This document shows positions 44,080 through 52,393 of a stretch of 64,000 nucleotides of DNA, in pieces. This DNA comes from Palsa-189 sp963803735. GTDB taxonomy: Bacteria > Acidobacteriota > Terriglobia > Acidiferrales > UBA7541. The notes below the pieces were generated by a model. It was not told the DNA's origin. It worked only from the letters and a program-made list of their open reading frames with translations, and ran no database searches. Numbering within the stretch: position 1 is the first letter of the stretch; each line of letters opens with the position of its first letter. The translations under genes and the position numbers were made by a program. The stretch lies in NCBI GenBank assembly GCA_963803735.1, contig CAWDNV010000011.1, positions 806,001 through 870,000 on the forward strand, in the 5' to 3' direction.

Positions 44080-46371
44080 ATGACTGGGGAAGCATTAGAG
44101 AAAGCACTAGATTACGGTCCTCAAAGTCTGTTCGAGAGACTGTTTCAATCCTCACCCGACGCCATTGTTCTAACCGATGCGGAAGGCCGGATTACAGAGG
44201 TCAATGCGGAAGTGGAACGGCTTTTTGGATATACCCGGCCAGAGTTGCTGGGACAAGCTGTCGAAATTCTGATTCCTGAACGATTTCGTCAGATTCACAC
44301 CCAACACCGCGCCAACTACAGTGACCAACCCCGCCAGCGTCCGATGGGCTCTGGGTTGGAACTTTACGGCAGGCGCAAAGATGGCACTGAGTTTCCTGTG
44401 GATATCATGCTCAGCCCATTAGAGACCGCCGGTGATCGTTCCGTTCTCGGCGTGATCCGGGACGTTTCCAAACGAAGGCAAACTGAGGACTCACTTCGGC
44501 AGAGCGAGCAACAATTCCGATTGCTGGTCGAGAGTGCGAAGAATTATGCGGTTTCCTTGTTGGACTTAGAGGGGCGCATTTTGACCTGGGGTCCCGGGGC
44601 AGAACGGATGAAAGGCTACAAACCAGAAGAAATCATTGGTCACAACTTTTCTCGCTTCTTTACATCCGAAGAGATTGAGCGGGGCAAACCGGCAGAAGAA
44701 TTGCACGTTGCAGTGGAAAGGGGACATTTCGAAGACGAATCCTGGCAGGTGCGGAAAGACGGATCGCGCTATTGGGCTCAGACTATTCTCACAGCCATCC
44801 GTGACACCGGGGGAAAAGTCACCAAAGTCATGATGGTGACATGTGACCTTACAGATCGAAAGGAAGCGGAAGACGCATTGATCTTGGAGCTTAGCAACGC
44901 TGTCCTTTCGAACCTGGATGCCAGCCAACTGCTCTCCGCAATCTCACGAGGTGCCCGGCGCCTGATGCCTTTCGACGTCGCGACACTTGGACTATACGAT
45001 CCAGAGACCAATCAGATTCGAGTCCAACAGATCGATGCTCCCGGCGAAAATGAACTGCTCAGCGGAGAGTTGCTGGTTCCCCTCGAAGGCTCGGTACCAG
45101 GAGCGGTATTTACGTCGCGTCAGCCATTGGTGATGAGCCCGGTAGACACCGAACGCTTTAGCTCTAAAGCGACTCGCCAATTCGTTGACGCCGGGATCAA
45201 ATCTGTGTGCTGCGTACCACTCGTTGGCCGTGAGCGTTTGCTCGGGACGTTGACGCTGGGCAGCAACCGAGAAGCTGCCTACTCGCACAGAGATTTGCGC
45301 ATGCTGACGCAGTTCGCTAACCACGTCGCTATCGCTCTAGATCATGCCCTCGCGTTCCGCGCGATCGCAAAACTGCGCGACCGACTGGCACAGGAGAAGC
45401 GATACCTTGAGGAAGAGCTTCTTACCGAATACAACTTCAAAGACATCGTCGGTGAAAGTGCTGAACTCAAGAGGGTTCTAAAGCAGGTCGAAACCGTGGC
45501 AGCGACGGATTCGACTGTCCTGCTGCTAGGTGAGACGGGTACGGGAAAGGATCTCATTGCTCGAGCGATCCACCGAATCAGTTCGCGGCGAGAACGAACT
45601 TTTGTCAAACTGAATTGTGCCGCCATCCCCACCAGCCTCCTAGAGAGCGAACTGTTCGGTCACGAAAGAGGAGCGTTTACAGGCGCGGTTTCTCAGAAAA
45701 TCGGGCGGTTGGAGCTGGCCCACCAGGGAACACTATTCCTCGACGAAGTAGGAGATCTCCCCTTGGAAATCCAACCAAAGTTGTTGCGGGCCATTCAGGA
45801 TAAAGAGTTCGAACGTCTAGGTGGCACGCGCACTCTTTCCGTAGACGTGCGCGTCATAGCGGCCACGAATCGCGAGCTTGGAAAGATGGTCATAGAACGG
45901 CAGTTTCGGAATGATCTCTACTACCGCTTGAGAGTTTTTCCCATATCGATTCCTTCTTTACGAGAACGTCGCGAAGACATCCCTCTGTTGGCCCAATATT
46001 TTGTTACTAAGTACGCTCGAAAAATGAATAAGCACATAGAGACTATCCCGAGGGATGTCATGCTCGCCCTAACGCAATGGGACTGGCCCGGCAACATCAG
46101 GGAATTGGAACACTTCATTGAAAGGGCCATTATCCTCTCCAAGGGGGCTGTGTTACGCGCACCCCTCACCGAGCTCCAACCTGTAGAAGAAACGGGGGCG
46201 GACGAACTGAATCTCGAGATGGCTAACAGAGGTCTTATTCTTCGTGCGCTGCAGGAAAGTAGAGGAGTCATTGGAGGCCCCCATGGTGCCGCCGCACGAC
46301 TGGGCATCAAGAGAACTACACTGAACTCCAAGCTAAAGAAATTAAAAATAGCAGGGAAAGACTACCAGTAG
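44080..46371 (+). CDS. PAS-PAS-GAF sigma54-dependent transcription activator
   Basis: About 763 aa. PAS 1 (about residues 15-130, 'FQSSPDAIVLTDAEGRITEV'), PAS 2 (about 145-260, 'SAKNYAVSLLDLEGRILTWG'), GAF (about 275-430), AAA+ (about 450-680) and a Fis-type helix-turn-helix (about 715-763). The AAA+ domain has Walker A 'GETGTGKDL', the sigma54-contact loop 'GAFTGA' and Walker B 'TLFLDEVGDL'. It resembles FhlA-like activators and needs sigma54. ATG 44080 is preferred over 44011 because homology begins there. The C-terminal end is duplicated at 47311. Confidence 0.9.
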   Translation: MTGEALEKALDYGPQSLFERLFQSSPDAIVLTDAEGRITEVNAEVERLFGYTRPELLGQAVEILIPERFRQIHTQHRANYSDQPRQRPMGSGLELYGRRKDGTEFPVDIMLSPLETAGDRSVLGVIRDVSKRRQTEDSLRQSEQQFRLLVESAKNYAVSLLDLEGRILTWGPGAERMKGYKPEEIIGHNFSRFFTSEEIERGKPAEELHVAVERGHFEDESWQVRKDGSRYWAQTILTAIRDTGGKVTKVMMVTCDLTDRKEAEDALILELSNAVLSNLDASQLLSAISRGARRLMPFDVATLGLYDPETNQIRVQQIDAPGENELLSGELLVPLEGSVPGAVFTSRQPLVMSPVDTERFSSKATRQFVDAGIKSVCCVPLVGRERLLGTLTLGSNREAAYSHRDLRMLTQFANHVAIALDHALAFRAIAKLRDRLAQEKRYLEEELLTEYNFKDIVGESAELKRVLKQVETVAATDSTVLLLGETGTGKDLIARAIHRISSRRERTFVKLNCAAIPTSLLESELFGHERGAFTGAVSQKIGRLELAHQGTLFLDEVGDLPLEIQPKLLRAIQDKEFERLGGTRTLSVDVRVIAATNRELGKMVIERQFRNDLYYRLRVFPISIPSLRERREDIPLLAQYFVTKYARKMNKHIETIPRDVMLALTQWDWPGNIRELEHFIERAIILSKGAVLRAPLTELQPVEETGADELNLEMANRGLILRALQESRGVIGGPHGAAARLGIKRTTLNSKLKKLKIAGKDYQ

Positions 46372-46506
46372 TCACTAGAGACGACGAATCGTCTCAATTC
46401 CGCGACTCTGCTTACTGACTGCATGACAAAATACTCTCTAACTGTTTGATTCTACTTGCCATTCTGAGATTCCTGCCCGAGGTTTGACTTTGGCTAGTGG
46501 CTTGCC
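46292..46506. repeat. About 215-bp duplication, copy 1 (end of sigma54 activator)
   Basis: It covers the last 25 codons of the activator ('ARLGIKRTTLNSKLKKLKIA') and about 130 bp downstream. The same order of sequence, with scattered changes, recurs at 47311-47526. Confidence 0.85.
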
Positions 46507-46626
46507 CCCCTAAAGAGAGTGTTAAGCGGGGTCGGGGAGCTCGTTTCTGGGGATGCAGAGCGAGCGACCTGACCCCGCGATAGGCAAGAACTAATTAAGA
46601 AAGCGTTTCAGGAGGAAATGGAGCAG

Positions 46627-46884
46627 ATGAGTAGCAAAGCAATACCTTTTACAAAGAACCTAAATCTGGGGCTTAAGAGTAAGCAGCCTCTGAGCAATCG
46701 CGAACAAGAAATCGCTAACCTCATGATACAAGGTTATCGAAACAGCGACATCGCCGAAATGCTCTCCATTAGCGAACTGACTGTAAATGATGATGTCAGC
46801 GGCATTTTCGACAAGCTCGTCATTTATGACCAGCTCGAGCTTTTACTCTCCACCATGCACGACCGGTTGACGGGCCAATCTTAG
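46627..46884 (+). CDS. Small LuxR/GerE helix-turn-helix protein
   Basis: An 85-aa protein with a LuxR-type DNA-binding domain: 'LSNREQEIANLMIQGYRNSD', 'IAEMLSISELTVNDDVSGIF'. The usual recognition helix 'T V K .H...I..KL' is altered ('TVNDDVSGIFDKL'), so DNA binding may be changed. No receiver domain. GGAGGAAATGGAGCAG precedes ATG 46627. Confidence 0.75.
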   Translation: MSSKAIPFTKNLNLGLKSKQPLSNREQEIANLMIQGYRNSDIAEMLSISELTVNDDVSGIFDKLVIYDQLELLLSTMHDRLTGQS

Positions 46885-46889
46885 CCACG

Positions 46890-47310
46890 AGACGCCAAAG
46901 ATCGATCGTCCAGCTTCTCATTTGGTTTCTGACCACTCTGCCTCGTCGCGACTATCTCTGCTGCAAACTTTCGCGCACCGGTAGATGTTTCGAATCGGGC
47001 TTGAGTTTCTCCGAACTCATGGTTTGCGGATCGTTGTGAACCCCGGTTCGGGAAAAAACCAGCATGGATAGGAGGCGGAAGAGCAAAAACTGGCGGAACT
47101 GTTTCAAGAGAGGCGCCAACTGGCTTAGGGGCAGTCGGCGCCTCCTTTTCTCCAGAGCCCCGGTACCTTACACTCAGGATTCACGTCTTGGGCTCCACTC
47201 ATTTCTTTCCCTTGTTTTCCCTGTCCTGCAGCGGCTTGTCGTGAGGTTCCCATGTCTCCTGGAAACTAAAAACCGAGGCTACACGCCCGAATTCTGGCCC
47301 ACTTATAACC
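46890..47310. other. Intergenic stretch, no supported gene
   Basis: There is no coding region I can support. An open frame passes through it into the duplicated activator end but has no conserved sequence before 47311. Confidence 0.4.
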
Positions 47311-47526
47311 CCGCACGACTGGGCATCAAGAGGACTACGCTGAACTCCAAGCTAAAAGAATTAAAGATCGCAGGGAAAGACTACCTGTAGTCACTAGAGA
47401 CGAAGGATCGTCTCAGCTCCACGACTCTGCTGCCTGCCTGCATGACGAAATCCTCTCTAACTGCCTGATTCTGCCTGACATTTCGGTGCTCTGGACGAAG
47501 TGCGGACTCTGGCGAGTGGTTTGCAC
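47311..47526. repeat. About 215-bp duplication, copy 2 (orphan activator C-terminus)
   Basis: It encodes 'ARLGIKRTTLNSKLKELKIA' then GKDYL and a stop, with downstream sequence parallel to 46372-46506. No other part of an activator gene precedes it, so this is a relic of a duplicated or deleted paralogue. Confidence 0.85.
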
Positions 47527-47600
47527 TAATGAAGGTGTAAGCCAAATGGGCCCCGGTATCTTCCCTCGGACCAAACGTCTATCGAAACAGAAGGAAGGTT

Positions 47601-47753
47601 ATGAAAGTTCAGAGCATAGTTCGTCCCCCTGTAATGACATCGAAGGACCGAGAGTTTGAGAACCTTCTCCGCCGCGCGGCCGAGTTGCTGAATCGTCGCA
47701 GCTCTGATCGCGGCCCACAACCGAATTCCCAAGAACATAATGCGGCAGCCTGA
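47601..47753 (+). CDS. 50-aa small protein upstream of Crp/Fnr gene
   Basis: The frame starts MKVQSIVRPPVMTSKDREFE, then 'NLLRRAAELLNRRSSDRG', with AAGGAAGG immediately upstream. Short, charged, helical. Its closeness to the regulator gene (59 bp) suggests a shared transcript. No family known. Confidence 0.45.
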   Translation: MKVQSIVRPPVMTSKDREFENLLRRAAELLNRRSSDRGPQPNSQEHNAAA

Positions 47754-47811
47754 ATTTCGCAGACCCGACCACCTATTTTTGTTGGCACCGATCCGAAAGA
47801 CGAGGCTTGAG

Positions 47812-48498
47812 ATGGAAGCGCCCCAGCCGCCTTCATTGTTCTCAGGCGCTTCCTCGGCTGCTTGCAAAGAGATTGTCTCCGCAGCTCGCGAAAAGAAATT
47901 CGAGAGTGCACAGGTGATCTTTCACCAAGGGGATTCTGTACGGCAGGTCCTGCTGCTCACCTCGGGCTGTGTGAAGCTGTTGCAAGTGGGTGTCAATGGA
48001 AATGAAATCATGCTCAGACTCAGCGGACCGGGCGAACTGATCGGCATCGCTGACTCGCATACTCGGACTCATAACTCAACGGCTCGAGCATAGCAGCCGT
48101 GTACGGCGCTCGCTTGGGATATCTCTACTTTTGAAGCGATCTATGAACACCGTGCATTTGTAAGGCGCAACACGTTTAGTATTCTCTTCCAGCACTTAGA
48201 GGACATGCACGAGCGTTTCCGCGAAATTGGTACCGAACGCGTCGCCGCGCGGCTGAGCAGTCAAATCATTCGCATGATGCATCAAGTGGGCCGTCAAGTG
48301 AACGGCGGAACAGAGATCAGGATTTCCCGCGAGGAGTTAGCGCAGTTGACCGGGACCACATTATTTACGGTGAGCCGCTTGCTTTCTGACTGGGATCGGC
48401 AAGGCATCGTGGTGGCGCGGAGAGAGTTGGTCTCCATTCGTAACCTGGCGGCGCTGATTGACTTGTCCGAAACCGCCGCTCAAATGCCGTTGAAATGA
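47812..48498 (+). pseudogene. Crp/Fnr-family regulator interrupted by one in-frame amber codon
   Basis: A cyclic-nucleotide-type sensor domain (about residues 25-115, 'QVIFHQGDSVRQVLLLTSGC', 'LRLSGPGELIGIADSHT') is followed by 'STARA', TAG at 48091-48093, then in the same frame 'QPCTALAWDISTFEAIYEHR', the dimer helix and a winged helix-turn-helix ('ISREELAQLTGTTLFTVSRL'). Without the TAG it would be a normal 228-aa protein. The recognition-helix positions equivalent to Arg180, Glu181 and Arg185 of E. coli Crp read Leu, Phe, Arg. Three or more Cys are present but not in the FNR cluster pattern. It may be a pseudogene, or the TAG may be a base error. Confidence 0.82.
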
Positions 48499-48757
48499 TG
48501 GCGAAAGGCGCTTGATCGGATTGTTCCTAGTCACCGCCGTTCGCCCCTTGGCATTCTGCCTCTGTCTTCGGTGATTCCGCCAGGACAGAGATTGTCGGGT
48601 CACAAAATCAAACGGGGCCTAGTGGCGGAGCGGAGCAACTTCCGATGTGTCGTTGATGCTGCATCTCGGATACCAGTTTTCGAGCGAGGCGATGGTTGTA
48701 TCGGGCCGAAGCAGTGCTTCCATCTAGAATTTCGGTGACTACTATGATTAGACGGGA

Positions 48758-49132
48758 ATGCTGATGATGTCGGAAACTCAAATCCACGGCAAACGTCGGG
48801 CACCTCGATACTATCTTGGTGGCGTCGTCGAACTGACCGATCTTGACTCCGGACGAATGAAAGTAGCGTTGGTGCGGGCAGTGAGCCTATACGGGTGTTT
48901 TGTCAAGACGGAGATGCCCGTCAAGCAGGCTGCTAGAGTCGCGCTCAAGATTGCACATTCTGGAACTCGGATTTCCGCAATGGGTAGCGTTGTAAATTGT
49001 GTCGGAAACCAAAGCAGCCGTGGTCTCGGAATCGAGTTCACCGAGATCAACTCAATCGATAAGATACGTCTGGAAGCCTGCCTCACTGAATTGGCGACAA
49101 CCCACAAATTGCCGCCGGTCCTGAGTCCGTGA
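48758..49132 (+). CDS. PilZ-domain protein
   Basis: A 124-aa protein with the PilZ signature 'KRRAPRYYLGGVVELTD' near the N-terminus (RxxxR-type c-di-GMP motif, partly changed) and 'LVRAVSLYGCFVKTEMPVKQ', the D/NxSxxG region altered to 'VSLYGCF'. It ends 'SSRGLGIEFTEINSIDKIRL'. Start codons at 48758, 48764 and 48767 are possible. Likely a c-di-GMP-linked effector or a degenerate PilZ. Confidence 0.78.
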   Translation: MLMMSETQIHGKRRAPRYYLGGVVELTDLDSGRMKVALVRAVSLYGCFVKTEMPVKQAARVALKIAHSGTRISAMGSVVNCVGNQSSRGLGIEFTEINSIDKIRLEACLTELATTHKLPPVLSP

Positions 49133-49161
49133 ATGCCTCAACCAGGAAGTGCGTGACAGAA

Positions 49162-49806
49162 TTATCGAATTGATTTCCCATCTAGCCACTTTTTAAGAAC
49201 GGCTCGATCACTAGGTTCCATCTCGATGAACTCGATTCCCATTCCTTCTGCGGTCACGTTATCTGTCACTCTTCCTATGGCCGTAAACTCGACTCCAGCA
49301 TGTTCAATGCGCAAACGGATTCGACTTCCTTTAGGAAGTGGGGCGGCGGTCTTGACGAAGCACCCGCCCGCACTCAGATCGCGGGTAATCAAAACCTGTT
49401 CCTTCCATGACTCAAGTTCTTTTACTTCAGCGGTTGCCGCGAAACTGTAGCGGTCAGAACTTCTGGGTGTGCGGGATAGCCACTTTGAAAGGATTTCATA
49501 ATTCTCTGAGTCAACCGTACTGAAGACGACTCCCATACCGTCGCCCGTGATATAAGCCACCTTGCCCGAGGCGGTAAAAGTTTCCCCGCCGACAACCAAA
49601 TCAATTTGGATTCTGGACCCTTGAGGCAAGAGATTTATTGTCCGGACGAAGCATCCGAAGCGACTCAATTCGGTAGTCTGGGCCGCGACTGCTCGCGTGG
49701 AGCCTGTTTCGGCTACAACAGAAGTTGCTTTGAAGGGAATACGCGGGACTCGTCGGCGTTCTGCCGGGGGCTCGGTAACACCTGTAGTTTTCGCGGGCTC
49801 AGGCAT
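49162..49806 (-). CDS. Protein with two PilZ-like domains
   Basis: A 214-aa protein. Domain 1 (about residues 15-110) has 'RRRVPRIPFKATSVVAETGS' and 'TTELSRFGCFVRTINLLPQG'. Domain 2 (about 115-210) has 'SDRYSFAATAEVKELESWKE' and 'TRDLSAGGCFVKTAAPLPKG'. Both share the 'GCFV.T...LP.GSRI' block seen in 48758-49132, so the three domains are paralogous. It converges with the single-domain gene. Confidence 0.8.
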   Translation of the reverse strand: MPEPAKTTGVTEPPAERRRVPRIPFKATSVVAETGSTRAVAAQTTELSRFGCFVRTINLLPQGSRIQIDLVVGGETFTASGKVAYITGDGMGVVFSTVDSENYEILSKWLSRTPRSSDRYSFAATAEVKELESWKEQVLITRDLSAGGCFVKTAAPLPKGSRIRLRIEHAGVEFTAIGRVTDNVTAEGMGIEFIEMEPSDRAVLKKWLDGKSIR

Positions 49807-50102
49807 CTGTCAACAACGCGCACTGGCACCGGGACCTGGAACATTATACAGAGCGTAACTACACGCCGAGAAGTTTGCAAGGAGTAAACGTCATACTGCA
49901 TGTCTGCATGTCCTTTATTGGGCAGACGATCTGGCTGGAGCCGCAAGGTAGCCTGTGCAAAACCGAAGTTACCGGGTCCTAAATATGTGGTTGGGTATTG
50001 CCCTGCCCCGAAATCCGCTTCTCTGAAGAGTGCGGGACATGAGGCCCCATCAGGAGGCTACATGGACCGTGAAAACAAAAATCCCCATTACCCATAGGCC
50101 TG

Positions 50103-50118
50103 TGTGATTTGCATCACC
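50103..50118. promoter_or_regulatory. Crp-type operator upstream of exported protein
   Basis: TGTGATTTGCATCACC matches at 11 of 12 half-site positions, centred 52.5 bp before ATG 50163; CATAGT at 50141-50146 is a possible -10. Confidence 0.68.
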
Positions 50119-50162
50119 GACTGAACCCCGTCCCACGGTTCATAGTCCTGTCAGAGGTCATT

Positions 50163-50590
50163 ATGGGTTTCCCAGGCAGAATGGTGATCCTGGTGGCAGC
50201 ATCTCTTTGGCTGCCTTCGTCGCTTGGGCTCAAACCGAGCTCTTTGAGGATAAACCTGCAGCGGTTGAGACTAAGAAGGCTTCTTCTCCGCATAAATTTC
50301 TAGACTTGCAGGGGAAAATTGCCAACGGCGCCAACCTAAGTCTTGCCACGCTAGATGCTGTAGGAACTTGCCGCACATTGGCAGCTGGTGGTGTCGAGCG
50401 CTTCTTGCCGACTCAGCACTGTGGCTCCGCGACTGGTTTTATTGCGGGGGGAGTTGCACTGGACATTGGCATAGCCTATTTCTTTCATCGAACCGGCCAC
50501 CACAAACTCGAGCGGATCATGGAAATCCTGGGTTCAGCAGATTCACTTTATGGCGTGGCATATACAACGATGCACCGAGGCCGATGGTAG
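50163..50590 (+). CDS. Small exported protein of unknown function (one frame change)
   Basis: ATG 50163 follows AGAGG and reads MGFPGRMVILVAASL, then changes frame near 50208 to 'AAFVAWAQTELFEDKP', completing a signal peptide. The mature part has 'KFLDLQGKIANGANLSLATL', 'DAVGTCRTLAAGG' and 'IGIAYFFHRTGHHKLERIME', with two possible membrane-associated segments and a His cluster. Similar proteins occur in Acidobacteria, function unknown. Confidence 0.65.
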
Positions 50591-50780
50591 TTGGTTCGCG
50601 TTCGTTTGTTGGTGGTGAATATGTCCGAATTGTCTCTGACGCTGCAGCTTCCACGCACGGTCCCAGCACCTTAGTCGCGGACTCCTCGACAAGTCCGCGC
50701 GCTGCTTAGGATTCCTTTGGGCGATTCCTGCAAGACTGCGAAGGGTATGTGAGTATAGGATGCCCGGTTCGACCTCCTAA

Positions 50781-51263
50781 TTAGTCCGAGAGCAACTGCG
50801 CGATACCAGAAGCCAATCCGGCGTTTGCTGCCACGTACTCCGGGAACGAAGTGAAGATCAGGCGATCCGGGTTCTCACCGAGATGATAAATGGTCATCGT
50901 GATGTAGCTGGCCAGCTCCTCAACCATTGGAGTAACCTCGCGAATGGCCTGCTGCTGCCGTGGTGAAGGCGCTTCCGCCTTATTCATCTTAATGACCAGT
51001 TCTCCCAGCTTGTTGAAGTGTCGCTTGATTTCAGCGATCTTCGCGGCTTCGGTTCGCCAGTTGATCGTGGAATGCTCGAAGCTGTTCATCTTTTCCGTGC
51101 TCTTTTGGAGTTCCATGGCTTCTGTCTTGGCTTCCGCCAGGAAGCCGGACACTTCTTCTGGATCCTCGACTGGCCGGGCAGATGCTATTGCCGGCGCCAA
51201 GGACAGTACTGCGACCGCTAGCAATGCCAGGCCCGGCCGCGCTGCCTTTGCGTACTCTTTCAT
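50781..51263 (-). CDS. Exported helical protein, unknown function
   Basis: A 160-aa protein with a clear signal peptide ('PGLALLAVAVLSLAPAIASA') and a long helical mature part ('EVSGFLAEAKTEAMELQKST', 'RQQQAIREVTPMVEELASYI'). GGAGGAGAGGCG before ATG 51263 sets the start. It lies 48 bp after the membrane peptide gene on the same strand, so it is probably the last gene of the receiver/family D/peptide operon. Confidence 0.75.
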   Translation of the reverse strand: MKEYAKAARPGLALLAVAVLSLAPAIASARPVEDPEEVSGFLAEAKTEAMELQKSTEKMNSFEHSTINWRTEAAKIAEIKRHFNKLGELVIKMNKAEAPSPRQQQAIREVTPMVEELASYITMTIYHLGENPDRLIFTSFPEYVAANAGLASGIAQLLSD

Positions 51264-51311
51264 CGCCTCTCCTCCTTTCACCTTCGGCCGAAGGCCCTTC
51301 TAAACGCCATC

Positions 51312-51413
51312 TCAGTGCTTCCAGTGAGGGCTACCTCCCCCGTGAATGATATAGATCATCAAGTACACGGCACCGATGAACAACATAGCAAACAGATAAT
51401 CTGTGTTGACCAT
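51312..51413 (-). CDS. 33-aa membrane peptide following family D (copy P2)
   Basis: The reading frame starts MVNTDYLFAMLFIGAVYLMI and ends GGGSPHWKH: one transmembrane helix and a short Gly/His tail. GCGGGAGGGCGCC precedes the ATG. It is the paralogue of 42757-42852 and follows family D copy D4 by 22 bp. Confidence 0.72.
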   Translation of the reverse strand: MVNTDYLFAMLFIGAVYLMIYIIHGGGSPHWKH

Positions 51414-51435
51414 GGCGCCCTCCCGCAACGTACGG

Positions 51436-51804
51436 CTACTTCATTCCTGCCGCCTCGGTGTACAAACGATCGACTTGGTCTACGATCACAGTGTCCCGGC
51501 CCGCAGTGTGACCTTTAACTCGAACGTCGTTTCCAGCAAACCGTTCCAGCTCGGCTTGATGGCCTTGCAGCACATATAGCTTCTTTCCCACCGCCAACGC
51601 GTATTGGGCACCCAGTTCTACACACGTGCGCGTGCATTCGGGGTCACCCAGTGCCTTGATCCCATGGTCCGCACCGCAAAGTGAATCAGTCACAATTCCA
51701 GTTGCTGTGATCGCAGTGCGTTTTTCCACGACTACACTGCCTGCGGATATAGCGGCAGCGAAAATCATCAAGATTGTTGCTGCTTTGCTCGCCTTTGCCG
51801 TCAT
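51436..51804 (-). CDS. Family D exported cysteine protein (copy D4)
   Basis: A 122-aa protein, shortest of the four. Export helix 'ATILMIFAAAISAGSVVV', then the core 'GIVTDSLCGADHGIKALGDP', 'ECTRTCVELGAQYALAVGKK', 'LQGHQAELERFAGNDVRVKG'. AGAAGGAGGTATGAGCC precedes ATG 51804. It is most like D3 ('RDTVIVDQVDRLY' against 'RDAIIVDQVDRSY'), and both have the peptide gene downstream. Confidence 0.82.
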   Translation of the reverse strand: MTAKASKAATILMIFAAAISAGSVVVEKRTAITATGIVTDSLCGADHGIKALGDPECTRTCVELGAQYALAVGKKLYVLQGHQAELERFAGNDVRVKGHTAGRDTVIVDQVDRLYTEAAGMK

Positions 51805-51819
51805 GGCTCATACCTCCTT

Positions 51820-52227
51820 CTAAATTCACTCGAATCCTCGCTAACGGATCCTCAATGCAGCATGATGAAACGGCTTTGCAGACTTCCGCGACGTGGTGCT
51901 TCCGAACCACACTCAAGGATCCCAGTGAAGCGTACTGTCGGATGCTCTTCTCTGATGGCGCAGTGGCTTGCATAACAATGATCCACGGCTGAATTGGAAA
52001 GTGCCCGACTCGCTTTAGGAAGCCTCAACGTGCAGGTCGGCAATGTAATTGTCTACTACCAACACATCCACGCCTCCAGCTTCGAGTAAGCCAAGAGCTT
52101 CATAACCACTCCAGGTCGTACGCGTCTCGAATCCCAAGTCCTTTAGTAGATTCTGAAAGAGCGCCTGAATCCTTTCATCGTTATCGATGATGAGTACCGC
52201 CTTCCTTTCGCTGCTCTGCGGCTTCAT
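51820..52227 (-). CDS. Stand-alone response-regulator receiver (copy R2, frame change)
   Basis: From ATG 52227, 'AVLIIDNDERIQALFQNLLK' and 'VDVLVVDNYIADLHVEAS' (Asp acceptor present). The frame changes near 52015 and continues 'FPIQPWIIVMQATAPSEKSI', 'RQYASLGSLSVVRKHHVAEV' to 'DPLARIRVN'. The paralogue at 23028 ends just there; here the stop is displaced by one T, so the frame runs on into family D as read. It belongs to the operon with 51436. Confidence 0.75.
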
Positions 52228-52261
52228 ACACGAAGTGTCAGGCACCCGCGGCGTCGAAAGC

Positions 52262-52342
52262 AGTGAGCGGCATCACAGGTCTTGTGCAAAAAGGCTGCTG
52301 CCGCGTCTGACGCCATCACAAGGGCCTGTGACCTGGGCCACA
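52262..52342. promoter_or_regulatory. Cluster of Crp-type operators in divergent promoter
   Basis: AGTGAGCGGCATCACA (52262-52277) lies just before the minus-strand receiver start. TGTGACCTGGGCCACA (52327-52342) is centred 59.5 bp before ATG 52394. A site with one perfect half (ATCACA, 52315-52320) is positioned 22 bp upstream of the latter. Confidence 0.68.
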
Positions 52343-52393
52343 GTGGCTCGTGCAAGATAGAGTCAGAGTAAGGATGGTTAGAGGAGATAGAAC

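Noticed and set aside
50064..50097. An 11-codon minigene with AGGAGG ribosome site before the 50103 operator
   Set aside because: It is too short to judge and lies upstream of the operator, so a leader-peptide role for 50163 is not supported.
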